Assembly (NCBI GenBank): GCA_016801885.1
Contig: CM028891.1
Span: forward strand, 12,011,517-12,075,516
Source: Toxotes chatareus
Lineage: Eukaryota > Chordata > Actinopteri > Toxotidae
Reading direction: 5' to 3'
Length of the DNA stretch: 64,000 nucleotides
Shown: positions 25,001-33,000 of the stretch, one piece after another
Layout: each line of letters begins with the position of its first letter
Numbering within the stretch: position 1 is the stretch's first letter
Notes under the pieces: model-generated
The model's database searches: none
Told to the model about the DNA's origin: nothing
Seen by the model: only the letters and a program-made list of their open reading frames with translations
Made by a program: the position numbers and the translations under genes

Positions 25001-27258
25001 TTACATAACAAACCGTCACGACTTTGGAAGGCTCATTTCCACAGCCAATTATAACATTTCTCATTACAACAATGACTTGTGGCAGATATTTGAAAACCCC
25101 GTGGTAAGTCATTATGATCTCTCATTATTTGTCTGCTACGAAAAAAAGAAAAAAAACAAGACATTTTCCTGAATAGCTGAGATAAACAGCAGCCACCTGT
25201 AAAGGTTATTAGCCATAATGGAAGGATTACAGATTTGAGATGATTCTGACATAATGACTTCAGTGTGATAAGACTCCTGACTGATAAAGCTTTGTGATTT
25301 ACTACCGTATTTGGCACGCTGGGACATGCCCTGCAGGAGAGAGGATTAGCTCTGTGAGGTATGCAGGTCAGCAAACAGTCTAAAAAAAAAAAAAAAAGGC
25401 CACTAATCTGAAATTCTTTCTCTTTGCAGGACTGGAAGGAGAAATACATCCACAAAAACTACACTCGAATTTTCACTGAGAACTACTTGGAGGAGGTTTG
25501 TATTCATCTATGTGAATTCGTGATGGAGATAGAGACAGAGAAACGGTGAAAGCATGACATAATGTCGCGCAGAAATCCTGACATCTGCTTTTATCATACA
25601 GTATCTGGGTATCACATTACAGTCTCTGCAGCTCAAGGTGAAGGTGTGACTCGGGTCTGTTCTCAGTTGTTCCTTTGTCTGTGTGTGTGCATTGCAGCCT
25701 TGTCCAGATGTTTTCTGGTTCCCAGTGCTCTCAGAGAAGGCCTGTGATGAAATAGTTGAGGAGATGGAGCACTACGGTTCATGGTCTGGAGGCAAACATG
25801 AGGTCAGTGCTGTTAGCCCAGGTTCCCTGAACACAGAGCTGTGGCCACTACTCTGCAGGCACATATACACTCCCAATAGCCATCTATGTCTTTGTTGGTT
25901 GTCTGAGCTTCAAGCTACTTTTCACACCCTGGCGTGAGCCAGATGTAGTGAGGAGTAAGTGGACTGTTAAGCTCTTAAGCTGTTTTTTAGATTTTTATTT
26001 TATGTTTTTTTTTAGGACATGCACAATCTCACACACCAACACATGACTGCCATTCAAGGGTGCTTATCCAGGTCCACCATTTAAATATAATGAAATCAAA
26101 CATTATGATGTTGTGTTTTATGTGTATGGTGTTTAAGTCATGTGGTCTGTTTTATGTAGTTTGAAATTGGTAATTAATGTGCCTAAAAGTTAGCCCGGAA
26201 GACTAAATGTGTACAGATACAATGACTAACTCCGATTGGGAATCGCTGAGCCAGATGGGTCATTAAGCCTGATGCAAGCAGACAACGGTACAGCCTGTGG
26301 TTTTGAAGACACACACATGCTTACACAGACATGTCATCACCATCCTCATCACCACTGTGAAAACTGCGGTCACACACAGAGGATGGTGGGTCATTTGTTC
26401 CGTCGTTAATCACCCTGCACTGTGCTTTATTTTCTTTCCTTTTCTTCTCAGGACAAGCGAATCGCCGGGGGCTATGAGACCGTGCCGACGGACGACATTC
26501 ACATGAAGCAAATCGGGTTTGATAAAGAGTGGCTGCACTTCATCCGAGAGTTCATATCGCCCGTCACTTTAAAAGTTTTCTCTGGCTACTACACAAAGGT
26601 CAGTGAGACCTCATGGAGAAACAAATGAAAGATAAACAGTGAACTCTACCTCTATTTGCCCAAAAGCTGAAATAGCAGAAAAAGTTAGCTCTTTTCTTGG
26701 GACCTGTTTTTACATGTACTTGCCCGTGAGCTTTAACAGTGCCTGACAGGTTTTCCACTGGATAACGTTTTGAAAGATACAAGACTGTCAGCTAACTTGA
26801 CGTATTTCCCATGTCTTCATCCCAGGGTTACGCCCTAATGAACTTTGTGGTAAAATACACGCCTGGCCGTCAAGCATATTTGCGACCCCACCATGACTCC
26901 TCCACGTTCACCATCAACATCGCCCTCAATAACAAAGACACAGACTTTCAAGTAAGGAGAAGGAGGTGTTCTGGGGGATGAGTCATGCTGATATTAAAGT
27001 GGAATGTAATCTGGATGTCATTACATTTGATTTAATCTTCACTTTCTTCATCTTCCTCCCTAACATTCGTAATTTTGATAATAATTTTCATCTCCTTTTC
27101 AGGGTGGGGGCTGCCGCTTCCATAGGTATAACTGCTCCATAGAGTCACCAAGGAAAGGCTGGAGCTTCATGCATCCAGGACGGCTGACTCATCTCCATGA
27201 AGGCCTGCCCACCACCAACGGCACCCGCTACATCGCAGTGTCGTTCATAGATCCTTGA
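10005..27258 (+). CDS. plod2: Procollagen-lysine,2-oxoglutarate 5-dioxygenase 2 (lysyl hydroxylase 2), exons 2-19 plus 13A, 5' partial
   Basis: This enzyme hydroxylates lysines of procollagen in the ER lumen, using Fe(II), 2-oxoglutarate, O2 and ascorbate; its hydroxylysines feed collagen cross-links. Coding parts: 10005-10096, 11154-11290, 13227-13390, 15400-15512, 15620-15683, 15999-16096, 17245-17346, 19369-19494, 19622-19743, 20513-20617, 21563-21688, 22608-22749, 23580-23642, 24990-25103, 25430-25495, 25698-25802, 26452-26598, 26826-26951, 27103-27258. All introns are GT-AG and all phases match, giving 721 residues; exon 1 is missing. Numbering from the first whole codon, the glycosyltransferase-like N-terminal domain carries DSYD (75-78) and a DNDDD run (150-154). 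An accessory domain follows, then the C-terminal dioxygenase domain with Fe ligands H650, D652 and H702 and 2-oxoglutarate-binding R712. These spacings equal those of the family (HxD to distal His 52, His to Arg 10). N-glycosylation sequons include NYT, NMT, NIS, NYT, NCS and NGT. Exon 13A identifies PLOD2 rather than PLOD1 or PLOD3. Confidence 0.97.
11154..11290 (+). CDS. plod2: plod2 exon 3
   Basis: The acceptor is tctcag and the donor is ag|gtacgt. It encodes VLGMGEAWKGGD, then GGGQKVRLLKEAME and DLVVLSVD. It ends with two bases of a serine codon, so the metal-binding DSYD motif is split between this exon and exon 4. The WKGGD and GGGQKVRLL blocks are strongly typical of lysyl hydroxylase N-terminal domains. 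Confidence 0.96.
13227..13390 (+). CDS. plod2: plod2 exon 4
   Basis: The acceptor is ttttag and the donor is gag|gtgggt. It completes the DSYD motif (YDLVFAGGPEEILRKF) and continues with NHKVLFAAEGLIWPDKRLAD and KRYLNSGG. It ends one base into a glycine codon, which exon 5 completes. The FAAEG and WPD blocks are signatures of the glycosyltransferase-like domain. Confidence 0.97.
15400..15512 (+). CDS. plod2: plod2 exon 5
   Basis: The acceptor is ttgcag and the donor is aga|gtgagt. It reads IIGYAPYINRIVSQW, HDNDDDQLFYTKIY and VDPLQR. The acidic DNDDD run corresponds to the poly-Asp segment that in LH3 helps hold the metal and sugar nucleotide. The exon ends in phase 0. Confidence 0.97.
15620..15683 (+). 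CDS. plod2: plod2 exon 6
   Basis: A short 64-nt exon after a 107-nt intron, with acceptor ttttag and donor g|gtgaga. It encodes QNLNMTLDHKCQIFQNLNGAV, with an NMT sequon, and ends one base into an aspartate codon. The DHKC.IFQ.LNGAV block is diagnostic for the family. Confidence 0.96.
15999..16096 (+). CDS. plod2: plod2 exon 7
   Basis: The acceptor is tggcag and the donor is aaa|gtgagt. It encodes DEVLLKFGTDRVRVRNTVYD followed by LPVVVHGNGNTK. VHGNG is the conserved block closing the glycosyltransferase-like domain. Confidence 0.96.
17245..17346 (+). CDS. plod2: plod2 exon 8
   Basis: The acceptor is cttatag and the donor is gaa|gtaagt. It has 34 whole codons: MYLNYLANYVPNAWNYEHGC, then HCDDDVVDLSQLE. 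The Y.GNYVPN-like block and the Cys pair mark the junction with the accessory domain. Confidence 0.96.
19369..19494 (+). CDS. plod2: plod2 exon 9
   Basis: The acceptor is aaacag and the donor is aat|gtgagt. It has 42 whole codons, including VLVGVFIEQPTPFLPEFFQR, LLTLDYPKDKLKLFIHNN. The GVFIEQPTPFLP block opens the accessory (second glycosyltransferase-fold) domain of lysyl hydroxylases. Confidence 0.97.
19622..19743 (+). CDS. plod2: plod2 exon 10
   Basis: It follows a 127-nt intron and ends at an unusual donor, at|gtatgt, two bases into the Met codon of NMGMD. It encodes EVYHEKHIQKFWEE and VVGPEENLSQGEARNMG, the hallmark PEENLSQ.EARNMG block of the family. Confidence 0.97.
20513..20617 (+). 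CDS. plod2: plod2 exon 11
   Basis: The acceptor is cattag and the donor is ag|gtaatc. It encodes DLCRKDATCDYYFSMDSDVM, LTNRQTLKLLIEQN, with the arginine codon split into exon 12. CDYYFS.D.DV is the accessory-domain equivalent of a DxD segment. Confidence 0.97.
21563..21688 (+). CDS. plod2: plod2 exon 12
   Basis: The acceptor is ctacag and the donor is gt|gtaagt. It encodes KIIGPLVTRHGKLWSNFWGA, LSLDGYYARSEDYVDIVQRK, RV. This is one of the most conserved exons of the family and leaves no doubt about the gene. The final valine codon is split. Confidence 0.98.
22608..22749 (+). CDS. plod2: plod2 exon 13
   Basis: The acceptor is ttctag and the donor is ctg|gtaaga. It encodes GVWNIPYMAHVYLVKGSVLR, then ERNYFVLEKLDPDMALCRNA and REL. 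It ends in phase 0, so either exon 13A or exon 14 can follow without breaking the frame. Confidence 0.97.
23028..23387 (+). promoter_or_regulatory. GCATG motifs upstream of exon 13A
   Basis: Three GCATG pentamers at 23,028-23,032, 23,065-23,069 and 23,383-23,387 lie in the intron before exon 13A. GCAUG is the core RBFOX motif; upstream copies usually favour skipping. The motifs are certain, the role is inference. Confidence 0.35.
23580..23642 (+). CDS. plod2: plod2 alternative exon 13A (LH2b-specific, 63 nt)
   Basis: Exactly 63 nt (21 codons, phase 0 on both sides) between a T-rich acceptor (tttattttag) and a weak donor (cag|gtttcc). The peptide starts TSHREKDSPSPES and ends LRPPQ. From memory the human exon 13A peptide has the same length and the shared core REKDSP.PE.F.ML.PP. 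Inclusion gives the long form LH2b, which hydroxylates telopeptide lysines; skipping gives LH2a. PLOD1 and PLOD3 lack this exon, so it also settles which paralogue this is. The insert lies between the accessory and dioxygenase domains. Seen: length, phase, splice signals, peptide. Known from the family: function of the isoforms. Usage in this species is inferred. Confidence 0.94.
23643..23680 (+). promoter_or_regulatory. U-rich element directly after exon 13A donor
   Basis: The bases immediately after the weak donor GTTTCC are rich in T (ATTTGTTTTAATTATTCTG). TIA-1/TIAL1 bind such U-rich intronic stretches and help U1 recognise weak 5' splice sites; they are reported regulators of human PLOD2 exon 13A. 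The sequence is seen; the binding is inferred. Confidence 0.5.
23838..23862. repeat. AT-rich perfect inverted repeat after exon 13A
   Basis: TTAAATTAAA and TTTAATTTAA form a perfect 10-bp inverted repeat with a 5-base spacer (TAACG), 196 nt past exon 13A. In the transcript it could fold into a small AU hairpin. Confidence 0.7.
24430..24630 (+). repeat. C-rich/pyrimidine tract in intron 13A
   Basis: About 200 nt rich in CCCC and CCCTCC runs (for example CTCCCCCTCCTCTCCCC), in sharp contrast to the AT-rich surroundings. Such tracts bind PCBP/hnRNP K or PTB type proteins; here this is only a possibility. Confidence 0.5.
24855..24860 (+). promoter_or_regulatory. RBFOX motif TGCATG downstream of exon 13A
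   Basis: A perfect UGCAUG hexamer lies 1.2 kb downstream of exon 13A and 130 nt upstream of exon 14. RBFOX proteins bind it and, when it lies downstream of an alternative exon, generally favour inclusion. Fox-2 has been reported to influence human PLOD2 exon 13A. One hexamer by chance in a 1.3-kb intron is not rare, so conservation must be checked. Confidence 0.45.
24990..25103 (+). CDS. plod2: plod2 exon 14
   Basis: The acceptor is ctgcag and the donor is gtg|gtaagt. It has 38 whole codons: GVFIYITNRHDFGRLISTAN, YNISHYNNDLWQIFENPV. It carries an NIS sequon. The 2,240 nt between exons 13 and 14 contain exon 13A. Confidence 0.97.
25430..25495 (+). CDS. plod2: plod2 exon 15
   Basis: The acceptor is tttgcag and the donor, gag|gtttgt, is rather weak. 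It has 22 codons: DWKEKYIHKNYTRIFTENYL, EE. The NYT sequon is a likely N-glycan site. It lies at the start of the C-terminal hydroxylase domain. A poly-A run of about 16 (25,382-25,397) sits upstream in the intron. Confidence 0.96.
25698..25802 (+). CDS. plod2: plod2 exon 16
   Basis: The acceptor is ttgcag, preceded by a TG-rich stretch, and the donor is gag|gtcagt. It has 35 codons, PCPDVFWFPVLSEKACDEIV, EEMEHYGSWSGGKHE. PCPDVFWFP.FSE.ACDE is a signature of the lysyl hydroxylase C-terminal domain. Confidence 0.97.
26452..26598 (+). CDS. plod2: plod2 exon 17
   Basis: The acceptor is tctcag and the donor is aag|gtcagt. It has 49 codons, including RIAGGYETVPTDDIHMKQIG, WLHFIREFISPVTLKVFSGY and YTK. 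The GGYE.VPTDDIHM.Q block is near-invariant in the family. Confidence 0.97.
26826..26951 (+). CDS. plod2: plod2 exon 18 (HxD iron-binding motif)
   Basis: The acceptor is cccag and the donor is caa|gtaagg. It has 42 codons including NFVVKYTPGR and LRPHHDSSTFTINIALNN. The first His and the Asp of HHD are the HxD iron ligands of the Fe(II)/2-oxoglutarate dioxygenase fold (H650 and D652 in the partial protein). Confidence 0.98.
27103..27258 (+). CDS. plod2: plod2 exon 19 (distal His, 2-oxoglutarate Arg, stop)
   Basis: The acceptor is tttcag. It has 51 codons and a TGA: GGGCRFHRYNCSIESPRKGW, SFMHPGRLTHLHEGLP, NGTRYIAVSFIDP. The second His of THLH is the distal iron ligand and the Arg of NGTRY binds 2-oxoglutarate. 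The C terminus SFIDP has no KDEL-type signal, as in other lysyl hydroxylases, which stay in the ER by membrane association. Confidence 0.98.
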   Translation, partial: GGGCRFHRYNCSIESPRKGWSFMHPGRLTHLHEGLPTTNGTRYIAVSFIDP

Positions 27259-27445
27259 ACCATCTGATTATACTGTAAATTGGTCTTTTGACCTTGCTTT
27301 GCTTTTTTTCTGTCATGTTTGTTCTGTTTTGTCATTTGACGTTTTGTGCCCCGGATGTTTTGCTGATGCAATTCTATTTTTCTATTTTTTTTTTTTTAAA
27401 GCAACTGCTTTAAAAGAATAAATAATTGCATTAAAAAAAATCTCT
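27259..27445 (+). other. plod2: plod2 3' UTR (proximal form)
   Basis: Sequence from the stop codon to just past the first good polyadenylation signal. It is T-rich, with TTTTCTATTTTTT-type stretches. The short form would be about 180 nt; later signals allow a longer 3' UTR. Confidence 0.7.
27417..27422 (+). terminator. Proximal polyadenylation signal AATAAA
   Basis: A canonical AATAAA lies 159 nt after the plod2 stop. It is followed by a TTGCATTAAAA cleavage-like site and, about 30 nt on, a G/T-containing stretch. It is the nearest canonical hexamer and my preferred 3' end. Confidence 0.6.
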
Positions 27446-27961
27446 GTCAAACAGAGTGTAGAGTGGAAAGGGAAGTGACAAAGGCAATTCACACTTTAGA
27501 TACACGTATCAAAAAAAAAAAAAAAAAAAATGCTAGCAGGGTACAGGGCCTCCATTCCCATTACAACCAGTAAGAGTGAGACTCAAAACCAAAGTCCTAG
27601 CAAGACTTATTGGTACTGTAGGTTGTCATGATTTTCACAATACTGATTTAAAATTGTCATGGTAACCGTCATTAATACACACTGGTGCCTTTGCTAGCAG
27701 TTAGCTGTACCATGCTAGTGTGCAGATTGCTGTTGTGTATCTATTTGTGTTTCAGGTAAAATGTCACTGATCGCTTTTATACTGTAAAAACTCACCATTG
27801 CTTCAACAATAACTACTGGTGCTCATCAGCCTTCCATGTTTCTGCATTTAAAAGTTAAATCATATTTTGCTGGGGTGTAAGTTAAGGTGTTTTTTCCACC
27901 TTAAAACAGTCCAGATTCCAGAAGTTAAGTTGTGCCCAGTGGATTAAAAAAAAAAAAATGT

Positions 27962-28217
27962 AATAAATCTATTTTTGTAATTTTGCACACCAGAAAAACA
28001 AGTGAGCAGAATTCAGCATGAATCCTGTTTTAATGAAGTTCAATATTCTGTTTTACTTGAAAGGCTTTTTTTTTTTTTTTTTTTTTTTGGAAATCGGCAA
28101 CATTCATTTGCTTCCCTGAAAACACTTTTTCTGCAATTAATTTTTTTTTCTGAGAGATGTGTGTGAATGGATTTTCAGCAAATTAAGTTGTTTAACTTAT
28201 TGTCAAAATTTAATAAA
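27962..28217 (+). terminator. Candidate distal polyadenylation signals
   Basis: Two further canonical AATAAA hexamers lie at 27,962-27,967 and 28,212-28,217 with no gene in between. A longer plod2 3' UTR ending near 27,985 or 28,235 is possible, since long 3' UTRs are known for PLOD2. Which site is used cannot be told from sequence. Confidence 0.35.
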
Positions 28218-29896
28218 AATCTTTATAAAAATTAAATGTTTTCCTATATATCTACGTATTCTTTTACACCTGATTATTTCCTGCATCATTAAAACGAGTG
28301 GTTTTGCATTTAAAGCACACACTACTCATTTTTTTTTTTTTTTTTTTTCTGTAACTGCAAATTTCTGGTAGATTCTGGCAGAAGCAAAGCAACGTCTGGA
28401 AGAGATCACTCAGCACCGCAGACAGTCTTGCATTGTGTCGTCGCTGTTATCAGTTCATCTCCCAGGTCTGTCGAATTGTTCTCCACTGAACAAGCCACAT
28501 GTAGAAACAATCAGGCCTGGTCTGGACTTGAGTGCCCCTCTGCTAAGGGAGGGCTACCACAGGAGTGTTCTGGGTGTGGCGTGGTGATGTACATCAGTTC
28601 AAAAGTAGTTCAGTTTACCTTAGGGGCTGAGTGCAAACATGTACATGTAACCTTATGAAAGTTGTACAGATGGGGGCCATAAGACTGATGACAGAATGGA
28701 GGGGGAGAGGAGGGTGGAACCTACAGAAAACTTGAAACCCTCAAAAAGAAAAAAAAAAAGGAGCATTAGTGCTCACTGATTTAAATCTGATTACCATTTC
28801 AATCAGTCAGCTGGAGCAATCTAATGAAACCTGATCAACTTTTGAGAACTGGAAATAAACACACAAGAAAACTGTGATTTCTTTTTAGCAGGCCCAAGCT
28901 TCTACACGTGTATCATTTTTTTTTAGCACAGCCTCTGAACACCCTCCCCACCCCAAGAGGCCCATGTTTTTTACCCTGCAGGGTTGACTCCCTGAGCAGG
29001 CACACGTTTCTGCTCCCTGTGAAGCCTGGACGAAGGCTGAATGTCTAAGAAGTCACTATGAGGCGGCGAGGGGGGGGGAGGGGGATTTAGGTCAGCACGG
29101 GGGAAAGGCTCTCTACCGCTGAAAGAGCCCTTTGTGACCATCATTTCCCTTGGTCTGCCCTGTGTTCAAGCCCCTCTGAAAGGTGACATTGATCACAGCC
29201 GGGCGTGCAGGAAAGCCTGCATTCCTAGCAGGTTTTTCACAAGAATGACTTTATCAAAAGGCAGAAATGGAGCAAAAAAAATGCTTTAAGTCTTATTTAC
29301 TTCTAAAGTTGAAATGACAAATAAAACAAAGAGAATATTTGAAATGCAAAGGCAGATTGTTTCAGATCATTTCCCTCCTTTGATTGATACAATTCAACTC
29401 TGGAGTGCATGTTTTTACAGTGAAACGTGAACACACCAGGAGGCCACACAGTCCCTGTTTAACCCAGTGAGTACTCATGCTTAGGGTCAACGGCTCTCAA
29501 GATGGGAAACGTGATACTGTACTAAAGCAGATTCAAGTGTGCCACAAACTGCAGGTTGCCCAGTAACAGATAGTGATTTAGCCGTTACTGCGGCATACAC
29601 TCTGGTCCTGAATAAGCAAAGGATTTAAATTAAGTGTTTGCAATAATGTGAGAATGCAAGTGCCTGAGGTCAGTCTATGTGTGGGCATACACTATCTGGT
29701 ATCCACGGTTTAGAGAACTGCAATAATGCTGTGTGGCAGGCAAGAGCTTTTTCTAACCTATTCTGGCAATACTTATGGCAATGCAACCAGATAGACTGAT
29801 TCAAAAAGCCATCACAATGTGCACAATGTATACACTGTCCCACATGGTTAGCTTACTGCAAATTTCTCAAATTGTGTTTAGAGAAGAGGGTGTGCG

Positions 29897-30074
29897 TCTG
29901 TGTGTGTGTGTGTGGTGGGGGTATCTGGGGTTCAGGAAAAGTGCAATTGTGAGTCAGATATTAGTGGAAAAGTACTGGGATAGAGCGTGAATACAGTGAG
30001 GAAACGTTCAATGCAGCTGTGCACAGATGCGTTTGTGTGCATTTGTGTGCATGTGCGTGTGTGTGCGTGTCAGT
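29897..30074. repeat. TG-rich microsatellite pair
   Basis: Two TG/GTGC-type runs, one near 29,897-29,914 followed by GGTGGGGG, the other near 30,030-30,070 with GTGTGCATGTGCGTG-like units. They are low-complexity DNA. Confidence 0.75.
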
Positions 30075-33000
30075 GGTGGGCATATTTTGTGTTTATTTTT
30101 ACTTGTGTGTGCAGTTCAAAGGAAGTTAAATTTATGAAATTCCACATTTCACAAAAACGGGGACTTCAGAGAACAAAGCATTTCAAGGAACAGAGTGTGT
30201 GAGACAGATACACTTAATACAAGAATGTTTGAAAGCTTGAAACAAGACCCCCTCAGTGTAATTTGCTACACGGCATCGTGAGACCTCTGCTAAGCAGCCC
30301 CATATTCAATGTGCTTTAAAAGAAGGGAATGCTGAGGTATGAGGCCTGTTGTTATTCTGATACTTGTTCATTAAGGGTACGTCCACAACAACAAAGGAAA
30401 CTGCGACTGAAATTGAGATGCATGAAACAAAAAAAGGCGTTTAGGGGAAGCTACTTGCACAATGTCAGTCAGTTCAGCCACTATTATAAGTTAATAAAGA
30501 TGAACTACTAGGTCTTTATGACGAGCCTCACTTGCATATGAGGAACACTGGTGCTAGTTTATCATCTTTACATTTGCCATTGTGTGAGGCAAACAAAGAG
30601 AACAGCATGCTTACATACCGAACTACTCACATCACTTATTTTCAGCTTAATTCGTTCATCTGTCAGTTCTGATTTTAGTGACCTCGCATAATCCACATTA
30701 TTTTACAGCCACGCTTTTTGATTAAAACCTGTACCTTTCCATTATCAGGTGGCAGATTTAAGTCCTGTACCAGCTGCAGAGAAGGAGCCTTTAAATCCTT
30801 AATTTTAACAACTTAGAGCTACTGACCCTGGCAACAGCAGCGGCTCTAACACATTGTAAAAAAAATATTCTGGTAAACTTTAATGGGCTCTTTAAAAAAA
30901 AAAAAAAAAAAAAAAAGGCCATGAGAATTTATGCATGCAAAGTCCCTGCTCATTTTTATGCTAGGAATCTCTCATATTAGGCTAATACCTATGATTATAG
31001 GTGCCATAAAAATGGATTTAGACATGTCAGGTAAAATGTGATATATTGAACACAATCTATATTGTATAATTTAACCAAAATATCACTTATTATTTCGAGG
31101 TTGCCATCATGCCTATCTCCCAGGTAAGTAATCAAATGCGTCCACAGTCCACAATACCAATTATAACTGATTGTATGCTTCGAGACTATCACCACACTCC
31201 ATTTTTACCAGCCAGACTGTTTACCATCTCAGAGTAAACCGGGTGCAAGTACTATTTAGCTAAATTACACAGCAACGCTCTGTAAAAACAATCAGCAGCC
31301 CCACACTCCCAGACAGATATTGATTTATGGAAAAGACAAAAGCGGAATGGAAGACGGGTGGAGGATGGGGAGTTGTCAAAAGCCACAGAGGCTCCGTTTA
31401 TAGTAAGCAGAGAAAAATATAAGTCACACAACGTGCTTTTTATGAGCTATTTCGGGGTCTTCTGAATGATCCTTCGGTGTGTTTAGTCTGGTTTTGCTCC
31501 TCCAATCGGTACTTTGCAGGTTGAACTGCAGATGAAAGAAAGGGAGTGTAGGGTATTCTGGTGTCAGGGTGTGTGTCTACGTGTGTGCCCTTTCGTACGT
31601 GGAGGCTAACTGCCTTAGGTCAATATGGGCATGGAGGCAGGGGCAACAGGAGGCCAGTGTTCAGGCCCCCAGAGCCCCCGTGTGGGTACACACTGTCTAT
31701 GCCTTTTCTAAACTGGACGTCACAGAGTTTGTCGCTGTGAGGTACGAAGCCACGCAGTAATATCACCGACAGGAGACGTTCTGCTCAAACCATTAAACAT
31801 TAATCTTTTCTATGGCAGATACGAGCTCAAATGCAACATGCTGTTCAGCATGATGTTATTATTAGGACAGTCACATTGATTGGTCTTGTTTCATCATGGA
31901 ACAGATTTATAGATTTTTTTTTTCTCTGTTTACAGATAGTGAGAGATTGTTTAAGTACGTCATTAATAGAATTCCCACTTAAAAACAAAACAAAACAGGG
32001 AAATAAGATCTTAAAATCTGTAAAACCTTGTCCACTGACAAGCAGAGGAAAGTCCTGATGTTTCTTTTAGACAGGCAGTGAAACAGCCCAGATGTCAGAT
32101 GAAGCTACTTTCTGCAATGTTTGTTGAGGTCTGTCAACAAACCCTGTCTCTGTTATGTTTATATGTAGTCAATTTCCTTGCTACTTTCATCAGAGCTTGT
32201 TTGTGATTCTTGGCACAGCACTGGACACGGCCACCCACACTTGCCATGTCCATGACACTTCACAAGAACCTAGTGTCTGGGGAAAGTGGGTTGTAATGTT
32301 ACTAAGGACTAAATATATCAATGTTTGCTAGTTTTAATTTAGTTTCTGCAACAGTAGGAGGTTATGAATCATGGATGGAGAGCTAGATGGAGTTCTTAGC
32401 ATAAATTAAAGAACTGTCGCAATAGCTGTCAGTACAGTCCACTACCAGTGTCAGTATCAGATGTACCAGAGAGGAAGAATCTTCGGGGGGAAAATCCAAG
32501 AAAACGTCACAGTGCTTCCTTAAAATCCTCAAATACAGCCTCAGAATAATTGAGGATTTGAACAAGACACTGACACATACAGCAGCGACAGTCTATCCGA
32601 GCCTGTGAATTCTGTGATGAAACACTGTGAGTCAAACATCTCACTAATCTGAAGGTGCCAGCAGGCGCATGCAAGGCTCATCCAGGAACACGAAATGCAT
32701 CAACCACATTCATTTTTTCCTGTGTCTAAGTCTATATTTATGCCACTTGTAAACTCAATTGTGGATGAGTAGTTGCAGCGGCGCAGGCTGTGCTCCATTC
32801 ACTGAGAAACAGAAAAGGAACAGGGCTCAAGCACCGTTCGTGACATGAGAGCATTCCCACCACTACTCTTGACCTCGTGCCATAGAAAGCTTTCTCCCAG
32901 TGCCTGTCTATCCATTGGTATGATATAATTGCACGTTCCAGTTGTGTGGCTCTTGTTGGATTTGTACTTAGCACTTCTTCTTCAAGTCCTATCAGATACC

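Noticed and set aside
10005..27258. plod1 or plod3 as the gene identity
   Set aside because: Those genes lack the 63-nt exon 13A that is present and intact here.
28066..28088. Long poly-T/poly-A tracts as processed retrocopy tails
   Set aside because: No flanking target duplications or gene-like sequence were found beside the tracts examined.
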